Source: Mycteria americana (Eukaryota > Chordata > Aves > Ciconiiformes > Ciconiidae). Taken from it: a stretch of DNA of 64,000 nt. Under the pieces are notes generated by a model that did not search any database, was not told the origin of the DNA, and saw only the letters and a program-made list of their open reading frames with translations. Below are positions 13,601 to 22,479 of this stretch, in pieces (positions within the stretch are counted from its first letter, which is position 1; each line of letters starts with the position of its first letter). Made by a program: the position numbers and the translations under genes. Location of the stretch: contig NC_134366.1 of the NCBI RefSeq assembly GCF_035582795.1, forward strand, positions 1,562,501 to 1,626,500. Reading direction: 5' to 3'.

Positions 13601-15948
13601 GCACCTGGCGCGCAAGGTGCGGGGGACGCGGGGGGACGCAGGGGACATGGGGGGACGCGAGGGGACGCGGGGGGATGCGGGGTACATGGGGACGCAGGGG
13701 ACGCGGAGGACGCAGGGGATGCGGGGGGACGTGGGGGGACGTGGGGGATGCAGGGGGATGCGGGGTACATGGGGATGCAGGGGACGTGGGGGATGCAAGG
13801 GACGCAGGGGGATGTGGGGGACACAGGGGATGTGGGGGGACGTGGGGGGACGCAGGGGACGTGGGGGATGCAGGGGGATGCGGGGTACACAGGGACACAG
13901 GGGATGTGGGGGATGTGGGGGGCCGCGGGAGATGGAGGGGGATGCGGGGTACATGGGGACGTGGGGGATGCAGGGGACGCAGGGGGATGCGGGGGACACG
14001 GGGGATGCAGGGGGATGCAGTGGATGTGGGGGGACGTGGGGGATGTGGGGGGACACGGGGGATGTGGGGGGATGCGGGGTACATGGGGACGCAGGGGACA
14101 TGTGGGACACGGGGGACGTGGGGGATGCGGGGGGATGCGGGGGACACGGGGGGGATGCAGGGGACGGGGGGGGATGTGGGGGACGCAAGGGACGCAGGGG
14201 ATGCGGGGGGATGCAGGGGACACAGGGATGCAGGGGACGGGGGACACGGGGGGGATGCAGGGGACGCAGGGGGATGTGGGGTACACGGGGACGCGGGGGG
14301 ACACAGGGGACGTGGGGGGACGCAGGGGGACGTGGGGCGGGGGGTGGCAGGGCCCCTCCCGCGGGCGCGGCGTGCCGGGTAGGGGAAGGGAAACGGCAAC
14401 GGCGGGGGAAGGTGGGGGAGTCCCAGCCGATATTTGGGGGACCACAGCCAGCGGTTGGGGGCGCTTGGGAACGAGGGGACACATTGGGGAATATTTGGGG
14501 AACATTTGGGGAACCCAGGAACTATTTCAGGACTAAGAGGCAATATGTGGGGACTAAGCAAATATTTGGGAATAATAGCCAATATTTGGGGAACATTTGG
14601 GAATAATGGGACACATTTGGGGAATAATTAGGAATAATAGGAAATATTTGGGCAATATTTGGGAATAATGGGACACATTTGGGGAATAACAGCCAGTATT
14701 TGGGAATAAGGGGAAATATTTGGGGAATGATAGCCAATATTAGGGGAATATTTGGGAAAAATAGGAAATATTTGGGAAACAATAGCCAATATTTAGGGAA
14801 TGTTTGGGAATAATAGGAAATATTTTCAGAATAATAGCCAGTATTTGGGGAGTATTTGGGAATAATGGGCAATATTTGGGGAATAATAGCCAATATTTAG
14901 AGAATATTTGGGAATAATGGGACACATTTGGGGAATAATAGCCAGTATTTGGGGAATATTTGGGAATAATGGGAAATATTTGGGGAATGATAGCCAATAT
15001 TTAGGGAATATTTGGGAATAATGGGACATATTTGGGGAATAATAGGAAATATTTGGGAATATTTAGGGAATAATAGCCAATATTTAGGGAATATTTGAGG
15101 AATACTAGCCAGTATTTGGGGAATAATGGGAAATATTTGAGGAATAATAGCAAAATACTTTGGGAAATAATAGGAAATACTTGGGGAATAATAGCAAATA
15201 TGTGGGGAATACTTGGGGAATAATAGGAAATGCTTGGGAATATTTGGGGAATAATAGGAAATATTTGGCCATATTTGGGGAATATTTGGGGAATAGGAAA
15301 TATTGGGGAATATTTGGGGAATAATAGGAAATATTTGGAGACTATTTGGGGAATAGGAAATATTTGGGAATATTTAGGGAATAGGAAATATTTGGGAATA
15401 TTTGGGGAATAATAGGAAATATTTGGAGAATATTTGGGGAATATTTGGGGAATAGGAAATATTGGGGAATATTTGGGGAATAATAGGAAGTATTTGGGAA
15501 TATTTGGGGAATAATAGCAAATATTTGGAGACTATTTGGGGGATATTTGGGGAATAATAGGAAATATTTGGAGAATATTTGGGGAATATTTGGGGAATAA
15601 TAGCAAATATTTGGAGACTATTTGGGGGATATTTGGGGAATAATAGGAAATATTTGGAGAATATTTGGGGAATATTTGGGGAATAATAGCGAGTATTTGG
15701 GGACTAATGGCAAAATAGCTTGGGGAATGCCCAAGACTTGGATTGCTGGGAATAACGGTGCCGTCCCGGCCCTGCCGCCCCCGCAGCTGACTCACGGCGT
15801 CATGAACAAGGAGCTGAAATACTGCAAGAACCCGGAGGATCTGGAGTGCAACGAGAACGTGAAGCACAAGACGAAGGAGTACATCAAGAAGTACATGCAG
15901 AAATTCGGGGCCATCTACAAACCCAAAGAGGACACGGACCTGGAGTGA
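951..15948 (+). CDS. SETD2: SETD2, C-terminal part (last seven coding exons)
   Basis: SETD2 is the nuclear H3K36 trimethyltransferase that travels with elongating RNA polymerase II. Only the C-terminal 468 residues are here; the AWS-SET-postSET catalytic exons lie left of the window. Exons, all bounded by AG/GT: 951-1626, 2531-2665, 3252-3391, 6059-6170, 13136-13216, 13515-13616, 15787-15948 (TGA at 15946-15948). The seven exons splice in one frame. In order they encode a basic stretch and Q-rich segment (KQQQQLQ), a low-charge P/Q/V/T-rich linker, a WW domain (LPPNW...YYYH...WDPP) split over exons 3 and 4, and the SRI domain that binds the phosphorylated RNAPII tail (exons 5-7, ending KEDTDLE). 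Identity to mammalian SETD2, compared from memory, is very high in WW and SRI and lower in the linker. The 7 kb intron before the SRI exons and the last intron have expanded through tandem repeats. Confidence 0.97.
2531..2665 (+). CDS. SETD2: SETD2 exon: linker
   Basis: A 45-codon phase-0 exon beginning [14 protein letters not shown] and ending GQPQPIQQ. It is flanked by GTTTCAG and GTAAGG, and joins the previous exon after PPIVQ exactly as in mammalian SETD2. Confidence 0.95.
3252..3391 (+). CDS. SETD2: SETD2 exon: proline-rich segment and first half of WW domain
   Basis: Begins [18 protein letters not shown], a proline-rich stretch known in SETD2 to contact the WW domain, and continues into [13 protein letters not shown]...YYYHVVT. 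It ends after the second base of an Arg codon. The donor GTGAGCGTGA at 3392 is repeated 17 bp downstream, at 3409 (see findings). Confidence 0.95.
3392..6058 (+). other. SETD2 intron within the WW domain
   Basis: Unique-looking intron sequence with ordinary T-rich and A-rich tracts, for example at about 3737-3754 and 4467-4490. The only noted structure is the duplicated donor at its 5' edge. Confidence 0.7.
6059..6170 (+). CDS. SETD2: SETD2 exon: second half of WW domain
   Basis: Encodes (R)[17 protein letters not shown] and then an acidic segment ending [10 protein letters not shown]. It supplies the second WW tryptophan region. The acceptor is CCTTCAG and the donor GTAAGTGC. Confidence 0.95.
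6519..6872 (-). mobile_element. CR1 LINE, truncated 3' end
   Basis: The plus strand begins with an antisense ATTCTGTG-type tail (AATCACAGACTCACAGAATC) and runs into the canonical avian CR1 3' region: GGTTGGAAAAGACCTTTAAG, GATCATCGAGTCCAACC, CTGGGCAGCCTGGTCCAGTG, and GTAGAGAGCGATGAGGTCTC near 6852-6871. Sense is therefore the minus strand and the 3' end is at about 6519. Only the last ~350 bp (end of ORF2 and 3'UTR) remain, a typical 5'-truncated copy. It sits in the SETD2 intron antisense to the gene. Confidence 0.9.
6873..9596 (+). other. SETD2 intron, unique-looking
   Basis: Intron between the WW and SRI exons. No gene, array or recognisable transposon was seen in this stretch. Confidence 0.6.
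9597..9690 (+). repeat. 94-bp direct repeat, copy 1
   Basis: Starts CACAAGGAGAAATTAGCACC and ends GGCACTGATTTTT. It recurs apparently without mismatch at 10211-10304, 614 bp away. It contains the hairpin AGAAATAG-AGTTT-CTATTTCT and an internal duplicate of CACAAGGAG. Near copy 1 a second short motif, GCATCCTTTTAAGATGCAAA, occurs at about 9549 and 9702. Confidence 0.85.
9935..10000 (+). repeat. Short (CCCCACCTCTCCATC)n array
   Basis: About four copies of a 15-bp unit, CCCCACCTCTCCATC, in the SETD2 intron. Confidence 0.75.
10211..10304 (+). repeat. 94-bp direct repeat, copy 2
   Basis: Second copy of the repeat at 9597-9690, in the same orientation in the same SETD2 intron. Near identity implies a recent or gene-converted duplication. 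Confidence 0.85.
12180..13015 (+). repeat. 23-bp minisatellite in SETD2 intron
   Basis: The unit is AAGCTCACCGGGACTGGGCTGGG with variants; the period was checked as 23 bp at 12841-12864. The left part is more diverged. The middle has a longer composite unit with GTGCGTGCCTGGTTTGGGG. Because 23 is not a multiple of three, all three plus-strand frames stay open (frames of 851, 372 and 465 residues), none of which is a gene. Confidence 0.92.
13136..13616 (+). CDS. SETD2: SETD2 exons: start of SRI domain
   Basis: Two exons, 13136-13216 and 13515-13616, separated by a 298-bp GC-rich intron. They encode [20 protein letters not shown]...FRKE and [20 protein letters not shown]...DFKHLARK. These are the first helices of the Set2-Rpb1-interacting (SRI) domain. 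Confidence 0.95.
13617..14350 (+). repeat. G-rich ~9-bp repeat array, last SETD2 intron (left part)
   Basis: Degenerate GGGGGACGC, GGGGGATGC and GGGGGACAC units run from the donor of the penultimate exon. The strand is nearly C-poor and G-run rich, so it could form G-quadruplexes. Open frames on both strands follow from the period of about 9 bp. Confidence 0.9.
14455..15725 (+). repeat. AT-rich minisatellite, last SETD2 intron (right part)
   Basis: About 1.27 kb of GGGGAATATTTGGGGAATAA-type units of variable length (about 20-60 bp) with the recurring motifs AATAATAGGAAATATTTGG and AATAATAGCCAATATTT. It nearly abuts the G-rich array, so one intron holds two unrelated arrays back to back. Confidence 0.9.
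15787..15948 (+). CDS. SETD2: SETD2 last coding exon: end of SRI domain
   Basis: A 53-residue exon with stop, beginning [19 protein letters not shown] and ending KPKEDTDLE. The acceptor CCCCCGCAG closes the repeat-filled last intron. The exon is almost identical to mammalian SETD2. Confidence 0.97.
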   Translation: MTHGVMNKELKYCKNPEDLECNENVKHKTKEYIKKYMQKFGAIYKPKEDTDLE

Positions 15949-16039
15949 CCACCACCCCCCATGGATGCCAGACCCAGCCAAACCTCGGAACACCCGATTC
16001 TGCCAGGATTCGCGGTTTTAAACCACCAACCTGTGAATT

Positions 16040-16071
<32 letters not shown>

Positions 16072-16119
16072 ATTATTATTATTTTTAAAAAAAAAAACCA
16101 CAAAAAAACCCCAAAAGAA

Positions 16120-16125
16120 AATAAA
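16120..16125 (+). promoter_or_regulatory. Proximal poly(A) signal, SETD2
   Basis: AATAAA about 170 bp after the SETD2 stop codon. It would give a short 3'UTR isoform. Confidence 0.5.
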
Positions 16126-16618
16126 CTTCGTTCCCTACGGCGTGAGGCGGTTTGTGCTGCCGGGGCGACGCGGAGGAAAAGCCGGGCTTTGCTAAACCGG
16201 GCTTTGCCGGCTCCCCTACCCCAGCGGTGCTGTCGGACGCACGCACCCCGTGCGTCACCAAGCTCTGTATTATATTTTAACGTATATGTGAATATATTGA
16301 TAATTTGGGGTTGTTTTTTCGTTTTTGTTTTTGCTTTTAGCCCAAGACGTGCCGATACCACGGGAACACTTTGTAAGGATAGTTTCGGGGTTAATTTTGG
16401 TTTGGTTTTTTTTTTTTTTTTTTTTGGTTGTTTCCTTGGTTTTATTTTTGGTTCTGCGAGGTTTAATCTGTTTTCATGTAAATATTGTGGAGCGGGGCTG
16501 CCCCCGGATTTCTGGCAGGCCTCGTGCTATGTTGATAAGATTGATTTTACTGCTTAAATCATTTTACTTTATCCAATTTTTACGGAACTTTTTATGTAAA
16601 AAAAATTAAAAAAAAAAA

Positions 16619-16624
16619 AATAAA
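16619..16624 (+). promoter_or_regulatory. Distal poly(A) signal, SETD2
   Basis: AATAAA in an A-rich tract about 670 bp after the stop, at the end of the AT-rich 3'UTR composition. Confidence 0.5.
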
Positions 16625-16640
16625 AGAAAAATGACCAAAA

Positions 16641-16955
16641 ATCGATACCGGTCCCGGCCCCGAAAGAGGTTTGGCACGGCCGGGGGGGGCGGCTGGGGGG
16701 ACCTGGCGGTGGCACTCGGGGAAGCCCCTGTCAGCCTTAGCATCCCCATGGGGGGGACAGGAGGGGGTCTGGGGGTGACGCAGCTCGGGGCAGGGGTGCC
16801 CGTGCACATTTTGGGGTTAAACCGGCTCTTTTCCGTCACGCAGCGTCCCCCGGTGCCGCCTGCCGTGGGGTCTTTGGGGTTGTTTCCCCCCCAGGGCCAC
16901 CCACCCCCCTGCTGTCCTTATGGGGAGGGGTGTGGGACGCGCGCCTGGGGACAGA
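16641..16955. other. Spacer after SETD2
   Basis: GC-rich spacer between the SETD2 poly(A) region and the tandem array. No gene seen. Confidence 0.6.
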
Positions 16956-16959
16956 CGGA

Positions 16960-18235
16960 CGCCTGAGGACACGCATCCCAGGGACACGTGCTTGGGGACA
17001 CATGGATGTCTGAGGGGACACATCCCGGGGACACACGGACACCCGAGGACACACGTCCCGGTGGCATGCTTGTGGGGACACATGGCTGCCTGAGGACACA
17101 CATCCTGGTGACACGCGTCTGGGGACACACAGGGACATCTGAGGACACGTGCTTGGGGGGACACACGGACATCTGAGGACGCACATCGTGGTGACATGCT
17201 CTTGCAGGGACACACGGATGCCCGAGGACACACATCCCGGGGACACGCGCTTGTGGGGACACATGGACACCTGAGGACACATGTCCTGGGGACATGTGCT
17301 TGGGGACACACGGACACCCAAGGACACACATCCTGGGGACAGGTGCTTGGGGGACATGGAAACCTGGGGACACGTGTCCTGGGGACACACGGACACCTGA
17401 GGACACACATCCAGGAGACACATGTATGTGGGACAGGGACACCTGGGGACATACATCCTGGGGACACACGGACACCAAAGGGGACACATCCCGGGGACAC
17501 AGACACCTGGGGACACGCATCCTGGGGACACACAGACACCCGAGGACACACATCCTGGGGACACACACTTGTGGGGACACATGGACACCCGAGGACACGC
17601 ATCCCGGGGACACAGACACCTGGGGACACGCATCCTGGGGACACACGGACACCAAAGGGGACACATCCCGGGGACATGCACTTGTGGGGACACACGGACA
17701 CCTGAGGACGCACATTCTGGGGACACACATTTGGGGGACACAGACACCTGGGGACACGCATCCTGGGGACACACGGACACCAAAGGACACACATCCTGGG
17801 GACACGTGTCCTGGGGACACATGGACACCCGAGGACACACATCCTGGGGACACACGGACACCAAAGGGGACACATCCTGGGGACACGCACTTGCAGGGAC
17901 ACACGGACACCCGAGGACGCACATCCCAGGGACACACGCTTGTGGGGACACATGGACACCCGAAGACACACATCCCGGGGACACACATTTGGGGGACAGG
18001 GACACCTGGGGACGTGCATCTTGGGGACACACGGACACTCGAGGACACACATCCCGGGGACACACGCTTGTGGGGACACACGGACACTCGAGGACGCACA
18101 TCCCGGGGACACAGACACCTGGGGACACACGTCCTGGGGACACACGGACACCCGAGGACACGCGTCCCGGGGACACACGCTTGTGGGGACACACGGACAC
18201 CCGAGGACGCACATCCTGGTGACACACAAGTGACA
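16960..18235. repeat. GGACACAC minisatellite between SETD2 and NRADD
   Basis: About 1.27 kb built from CGGACACCCGAGGACACACA, CCTGGGGACACACGGACACC and GCTTGTGGGGACACA blocks with variable spacing. It fills nearly all of the convergent intergenic space and reaches the NRADD poly(A) signal. Long open frames on both strands (up to 556 residues) are repeat artefacts. Confidence 0.92.
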
Positions 18236-18237
18236 CA

Positions 18238-18243
18238 TTTAAT
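18238..18243 (-). promoter_or_regulatory. Candidate poly(A) signal (ATTAAA), NRADD
   Basis: Minus-strand ATTAAA about 180 bp after the NRADD stop, at the edge of the tandem array. It is a common variant signal; no AATAAA was seen between stop and array. Confidence 0.45.
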
Positions 18244-18424
18244 GCGCCCACCCAGGGACCAGACGCGTCCCCGAGCCCCGCGCCCTCCGTCACCGTCCCC
18301 ACCAATCCCCCCCCCTTCCCCGCACCCCTAAAAAAGTACAAAACCCACGTTAGAATAAAAAAATCCACGGGGAGCACCCGCCGCGCCCACCCGGCGCCCG
18401 CGGCCGGGCCTCGGGGACCCGCGG

Positions 18425-18729
18425 TCACACGGCGGAGGTGGCGTCCCCGGGTCCCGCCAAGCGCTGGGCCGCGTCCTGCCGGCCGATGGCAGCCAGGGCC
18501 TGGCACAGGGTCTCCAGCGTGGCCCCCTCGGTGCCGGCCCAGGCGCTGAGCAGGGTGCGGGTGGGTGCCCGGCCCCGGCCGAAGGTGCCGATGGCGTCGG
18601 GGCCGAAGCCCAGGCGGGCGGCCAGGCTGCGCCAGTCCCCGCCGGGACCCCCGCTCTCCAGCAGCCGCTCCAGCTCCTCCTGCCGCTGCGGGGCCACCGC
18701 GCCCAACGGGTGCCCCTCGGGGCGGGGGG
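18425..18729 (-). CDS. NRADD: NRADD last exon: death domain
   Basis: Starts PRPEGHPLGAVAPQRQEELE and encodes the six-helix death domain (DWRSLAARLGFGPDAIGTF; TLLSAWAGTEGATLETLCQA), ending GPGDATSAV and stop. The tail resembles the PDZ-binding end of p75NTR (TSPV). Confidence 0.92.
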
Positions 18730-21700
18730 CTGCGGGTGGGGGCCAGGGTCAGCGCCCAAAATCACTGCCCGGCGCCCGGCGGTGCTTCTGCGCCGGAGGT
18801 GTCGCCGGCTCCCCGGAGAGAGAGACCTACCGGGGCATGGGTGCTGCCCGACCCCATTTGGGTGCTCCCCAACCCCATCTGGGTGCTCCCCAGGGCATGG
18901 GTGCTGCCCGACCCCATCCAGGTGCTCCCCAACCCCATCTGGGTGCTCCCGAGGGAATGGGTGCTGCCCGACCCCATTTGGGTGCTCCCCAACCCCATTT
19001 GGGTGTTCCTTGACCCCCATTTGGGTGCTCCCCAGGCCATGGGTGCTGCCTGACCCCACCCAGGTGCTCCCCAGTCCCATTTGGGTGCCACCCAAACCCA
19101 TCCGGGTGCCCCCTGACCCCCATTTGGCTGCTCCCCAGGGCATGGGTGCTCCCCGACCCCATCTGGGTGCTCCCCAACGCCATTTGGCTGCTCCCCAACC
19201 CCCATTTGGTGCCACCCAACCCCATCTGGGTGCTCCCCAAGGCATGGGTGCTGCCTGACCCCATTTGGGTGCCCCCCAACCCCATTTGGGTGCCCCCCAA
19301 CCCCATTTGGGTGCTCCCCAGGGCATGGGTGTCCCCCAACCCCATTTGGGTACCACCCAACCCCATCCGGGTGCTCCTCGGGGCATGGGTGCTCCCCAAC
19401 CCATCTGGATGCTCCCTGGGCTGTAGGTGCACCCCAAGCCCATCCAGATGCTCCCCAAGGTACAGCTGCTCCCTGGAGACAGAAGCACCCTGACCCCCAC
19501 CCACCCATGAACACAGGTGGTCCCCAACCCCATCCTGATGACATCGGGGGACAAACACCCCCCCCCAGACCCCACCCTGGGATGGGTGCCCTCGCCCCCC
19601 CCCAAAACTGGGTGCTGGGTGCTCACCCTTGCCGGGCTGGTGGGGCTCCTGCAGGCTGTGGGTGTCCAGGAAGACCCCGCTGTCACTGTGCAGCTTCTCC
19701 CCCTCGGGTGACGTCCCCAAGTCCCCTGCCCGCGCCTTGGCCAGCTGCTGCTTCTGCCTGCACGTGTGCCAGCTGCCCGCGGGGACGGAGGGGGGGTCAC
19801 CCAGGGTGCTGGGGTCCCCCCCCCCCCCCCCGTGTCCCCCCGCCCTCGTCGTCACCCCCAAACCTACCACTTGAAGGCCACGTAGGCGAGGAGTCCCACC
19901 ACCACGGCGGCCAGGAGGGAGCAGTAGACGGGGATGATGTCCTTGCCGGTGGCCTCGGGCGGCGGCGGCACGAACTTGGGGGTGGCGGGTGAGGGGTCCC
20001 CCGTCACCGGCTCCCCGGGGGGGTCCCCCTCCGTGCGCTCCAGGTCCTCGACTACGGGGATGAGGTTAGGGGAGCCCCGCTCCCGCCCACCCCTGCCTCA
20101 GTATCCCCTTGCAGGGAAACCAGCACCCACGGGTGGCTTGTGGGGTGGGGGGGGACACCCTAAATATGTTGGGGTGCTGCAGTGTGTCCCCTCAATTCAC
20201 CCCAATTTCCTTTACCCCCCCCCCCGTGGTGCACAGCACCCCAGACCCACCCACGGGGAAACTGAGGCACAGCCACCGACCCCACAGTGAAGACCCCCCC
20301 CCTCCCCGGGTGCCACCCCCCGCCCTTGGGTGCCACCCCCCCTTCCTGGGTGCCACTCACGGGTGCAGAGGGTGTCGCGGGTGGGGGTGCAGGCCCGGGC
20401 GGGCGGCAGCGGGCAGGGGGTGCAGGGCTGGCAGGGCTCCACCGCGCTGCTCAGCGCCGAGAAGGTCCGGTCTGGGGGGGGGTGGGGGGGTGGTGAAGGG
20501 TGCTGAGGGGTGCGGGGGGGGGGCGGGGGTGGGGGGGTACTCACTGTGGGTGCAGGGCTGGCAGCGGGTGTCGGCGTGGCCGCAGGGCTCGGTGACGCCG
20601 AAGCCGGGGGGACAGGGGGTGCAGCAGCCCCCCCCCGCCGCCGCCCTCCCGCTCTCGCAGCCCCCGCCCCACCCGGGCACCTGCGGACACGGGGGGGGGT
20701 GGGGGGGTCCTGCCTCAGTTTCCCCTCGACGTTGCCCCCGGGGAGGGGGGGGTGAGCATGACCCCCCGCCCAAAACCCCGCTGTGCCCCCCCCCCCCCCC
20801 CCATGGCGGGGCTGGTTTGGGGTCCCCGTGGTCCCGCGGGGGGGGGGGGGGAAGGGAGGGGGGGGTGCTCGGCCCCGGCGGGGTGGGTGGGCGTGGGAGG
20901 CGAGTGCTTGTGCCCGGGGGGGGGTACGATGGAATGGAGGGGGGTGAGAGACTAATGGATACAAAAAGAATAATGAAGGAATAATGAACTACAGCGAATA
21001 AAATTGGAAAATCGAATCAAAGGAAGAGAAGGAAATAACCGCAGAGAAAAGAAAAATAAGCGGGAAATAAAAGCCCCTGACATGAGCGAAAGGAGAAGGA
21101 GATGGAACGGAACGAAATGAAGGGAAATAAAGCGAAAACATATGAAGTCAAGTAAAATAAAATCGAAATAAAAAGAAATAGAGCGAGAGCAAAAGAAAGA
21201 AAATGAAAAGAAAATGAAATAAAGTAAAAGAATATGAAATGAAGTCAAAGAAAATAAAAAGAAATAAAGTAAAATAAAATGAAATGGAGTAAAATAAAAT
21301 AAAAAGAAAAGGAAATAAAGTAAAAGAAAATAAAATGAAATAAAGTAAATAAAGTAAAATAAAATAAAAAGAGAATGAAATAAAGTAAAAGAAAAGGAAA
21401 TAAAGTAAAAGAAAATAAAATGAAATAAATAAAGTAAAAAAAAAAAAACCGAAATAAAGTAAAATAGAGTAAAATAAAATAAAAAGAAAATGAAATAAAG
21501 TAAAAGAAAATGAAATAAAGTAAAAGAAAATAAAAATAAAAAGAAATAAAAGGAAACAAAGTAAAATAAAAAGAGAAGAAAAGGAAAGGAACTAAAATAA
21601 ACTAAACCCGAATGAAAGGAAACAAACGAAATCAAACAAAAGAAAAAGAAATACAGGACATGAAGTGAAGTGAAACGGCGCATCCCGGGCAGCGGCGGCC

Positions 21701-21933
21701 CGGCGGGCCCCGGGGCGCAGCGGGGAGCCCCGTCCCGTCCCGTCCCGTCCCCGTCCCCGTCCCCGTCCCCATCCCGTCCCGTCCCCGTCCCCGTCCCCGT
21801 CCCCGTCCCGCCCCGGTCCCGCCCGCACCGGGCAGAGCAGCACCAGCAGCAGCAGCGGCAGCAGCGGCAGCAGCGGCACCGGCAGCGGCACCGGCAGCCG
21901 CAGGAGCGGCCGCACCGCCCGGCCCCGCCGCAT
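18425..21933 (-). CDS. NRADD: NRADD/NRH-type p75 neurotrophin receptor paralogue
   Basis: Six exons (minus, 5'->3'): 21829-21933, 20545-20680, 20361-20471, 19868-20051, 19627-19772, 18425-18729. They splice in one frame of 329 codons including stop. Residues 1-35 are a leucine-rich signal peptide (MRRGRAVRP...LLLLVLLCP). Next come two TNFR-type cysteine-rich repeats (GGGCCTPCPPGFGVTEPCG; AVEPCQPCTPC), with an N-glycosylation sequon NRT formed across the exon join. A Pro-rich stalk, the transmembrane segment IPVYCSLLAAVVVGLLAYVA, the juxtamembrane motif PEGEKLHSDSG and a C-terminal death domain (RQEELERLLE...WRSLAARLGF) follow, ending SAV. The last motifs are diagnostic of the NGFR (p75NTR) family. 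p75NTR itself lies elsewhere in vertebrates, and NRADD sits near SETD2/NBEAL2 in mammals (from memory), so NRADD/NRH is the best call. Canonical p75NTR has four cysteine-rich repeats; only two are seen here. Expected role: a membrane partner of neurotrophin/Trk/sortilin-type signalling (inferred from family). Confidence 0.88.
18840..19500. repeat. 60-bp minisatellite in NRADD intron
   Basis: Built of ~20-bp pieces (CCCCATTTGGGTGCTCCCCA) organised in a 60-bp higher-order unit that begins GTGCTGCCCGACCCCAT at 18841, 18901 and 18961. It lies in the last NRADD intron (18730-19626). Confidence 0.92.
20052..20544. other. NRADD introns around the second cysteine-rich exon
   Basis: Short G/C-homopolymer-rich introns (20052-20360 and 20472-20544). 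I looked here for exons encoding the two missing cysteine-rich repeats and found no spaced-cysteine frame. Confidence 0.6.
20945..21655. repeat. A-rich polypurine tract in NRADD intron 1
   Basis: About 700 bp of AAATAAAGTAAAAGAAAATG-like sequence on the plus strand with very little C. It is an abrupt A+T-rich island inside a very GC-rich gene. Period is irregular (about 10-20 bp). Confidence 0.85.
21829..21933 (-). CDS. NRADD: NRADD exon 1: signal peptide
   Basis: ATG at 21931-21933, then 35 codons, Arg-rich at the N terminus and followed by a long Leu/Pro/Val stretch ending LLVLLCP. The donor GTGCGGG is a weaker GT site. A GGGAC-type pentanucleotide run follows directly in the intron (about 21733-21810 on the plus strand as GTCCC/GTCCCC). 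The start is supported by the CpG-rich DNA just upstream and by frame closure. Confidence 0.75.
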
Positions 21934-22440
21934 CGCGGAGACCCGGGCCCGGCCCCGGGACCCGCTCGCTCCGCTCCGAGCCGCTCCGAGCCGCTCCGAA
22001 CTGCTCCGAACTGCCCCGAGCCGCTCCGGTCCCGGCCGGCTCCGCTCCGCTCCGCCTCGGTTCGGCTCCGCTCGGTCCGGTCCGGCTCCGCTCGGCTCCG
22101 CTCGGCTCCCTCCGGTCCGACTCGGCTGGGCCGGGCTGGGCGCGGCTCGCCCCGGGCCGGGCAGGGCGGGGCGCTCCGCCATTGGCTGCGAGCGGCGAGG
22201 CGGGGCGGGGCTCCGCGCGGAGCCCCGCCCCTCTCGGCTCGGCTGGGTTCGGGTCCGCTTCGGCCCAGCCCCGGTTCGGGTCCCGCTCCGCGCCGGCCCG
22301 GTGGCCACCGCCCGGGCGGGGACCGGACTGGCCCAAACTGGGCCGGAGCGGGCCGCTTTCACCCGCTCACGCTGGGGCCGTGGGGACCGTGTCCCCCCCC
22401 CGCCACCTCCCTGTCGCCTCTCAGCCCCGGGGGCAAAAGT
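21934..22440 (-). promoter_or_regulatory. CpG-rich region upstream of NRADD
   Basis: Dense CpG DNA with runs such as GCTCCGCTCGGCTCC between the NRADD start codon and the DSD poly(A) signal. It contains CCATTGGCTG at about 22180 (an inverted CCAAT box). It is the inferred NRADD promoter; the start site cannot be fixed from sequence. Confidence 0.5.
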
Positions 22441-22462
22441 GCCTGGAAATGGGAAAAGCAGC

Positions 22463-22468
22463 TTTATT
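22463..22468 (-). promoter_or_regulatory. Poly(A) signal, DSD
   Basis: Minus-strand AATAAA (plus TTTATT), 640 bp after the DSD stop. If used, the whole 19-bp array at 22480-23085 lies in the DSD 3'UTR. Confidence 0.6.
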
Positions 22469-22479
22469 GAGGCCGGTGC

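Larger units (their letters stand above)
15949..16640 (+). other. SETD2: SETD2 3'UTR with (ATT)n microsatellite
   Basis: An AT-rich, T-rich stretch follows the stop codon, in sharp contrast to the GC-rich surroundings. It holds an (ATT)n run at about 16035-16085 and two AATAAA hexamers at 16120-16125 and 16619-16624. The distal one, next to an A-rich tract, is the likelier main site. The end point is inferred. Confidence 0.7.

Noticed and set aside
11981-14536. 851-residue plus-strand open frame with GLGS/WEAH repeats and Gly/Asp-rich tail
   Set aside because: It spans a 23-bp array, real SETD2 exons read out of frame, and a G-rich array. Parallel long frames in other phases show that lack of stops is due to the repeats.
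16817-18506. Minus-strand frames of 473, 556 and 435 residues rich in Cys/Val/Pro
   Set aside because: All three phases are open through the same GGACACAC array, with the same words shifted. No start context, domain or splice logic supports them.
20945-21655. Poly(A)-tailed retrotransposon remnant
   Set aside because: No LINE, SINE or retrocopy body lies next to the A-rich tract, and it is a periodic polypurine stretch rather than a tail.
18425-21933. Assignment of the receptor as NGFR (p75NTR) itself
   Set aside because: The transmembrane and juxtamembrane motifs fit the family, but there are only two cysteine-rich repeats and the neighbours are SETD2/NBEAL2, which fits the NRADD/NRH paralogue better.
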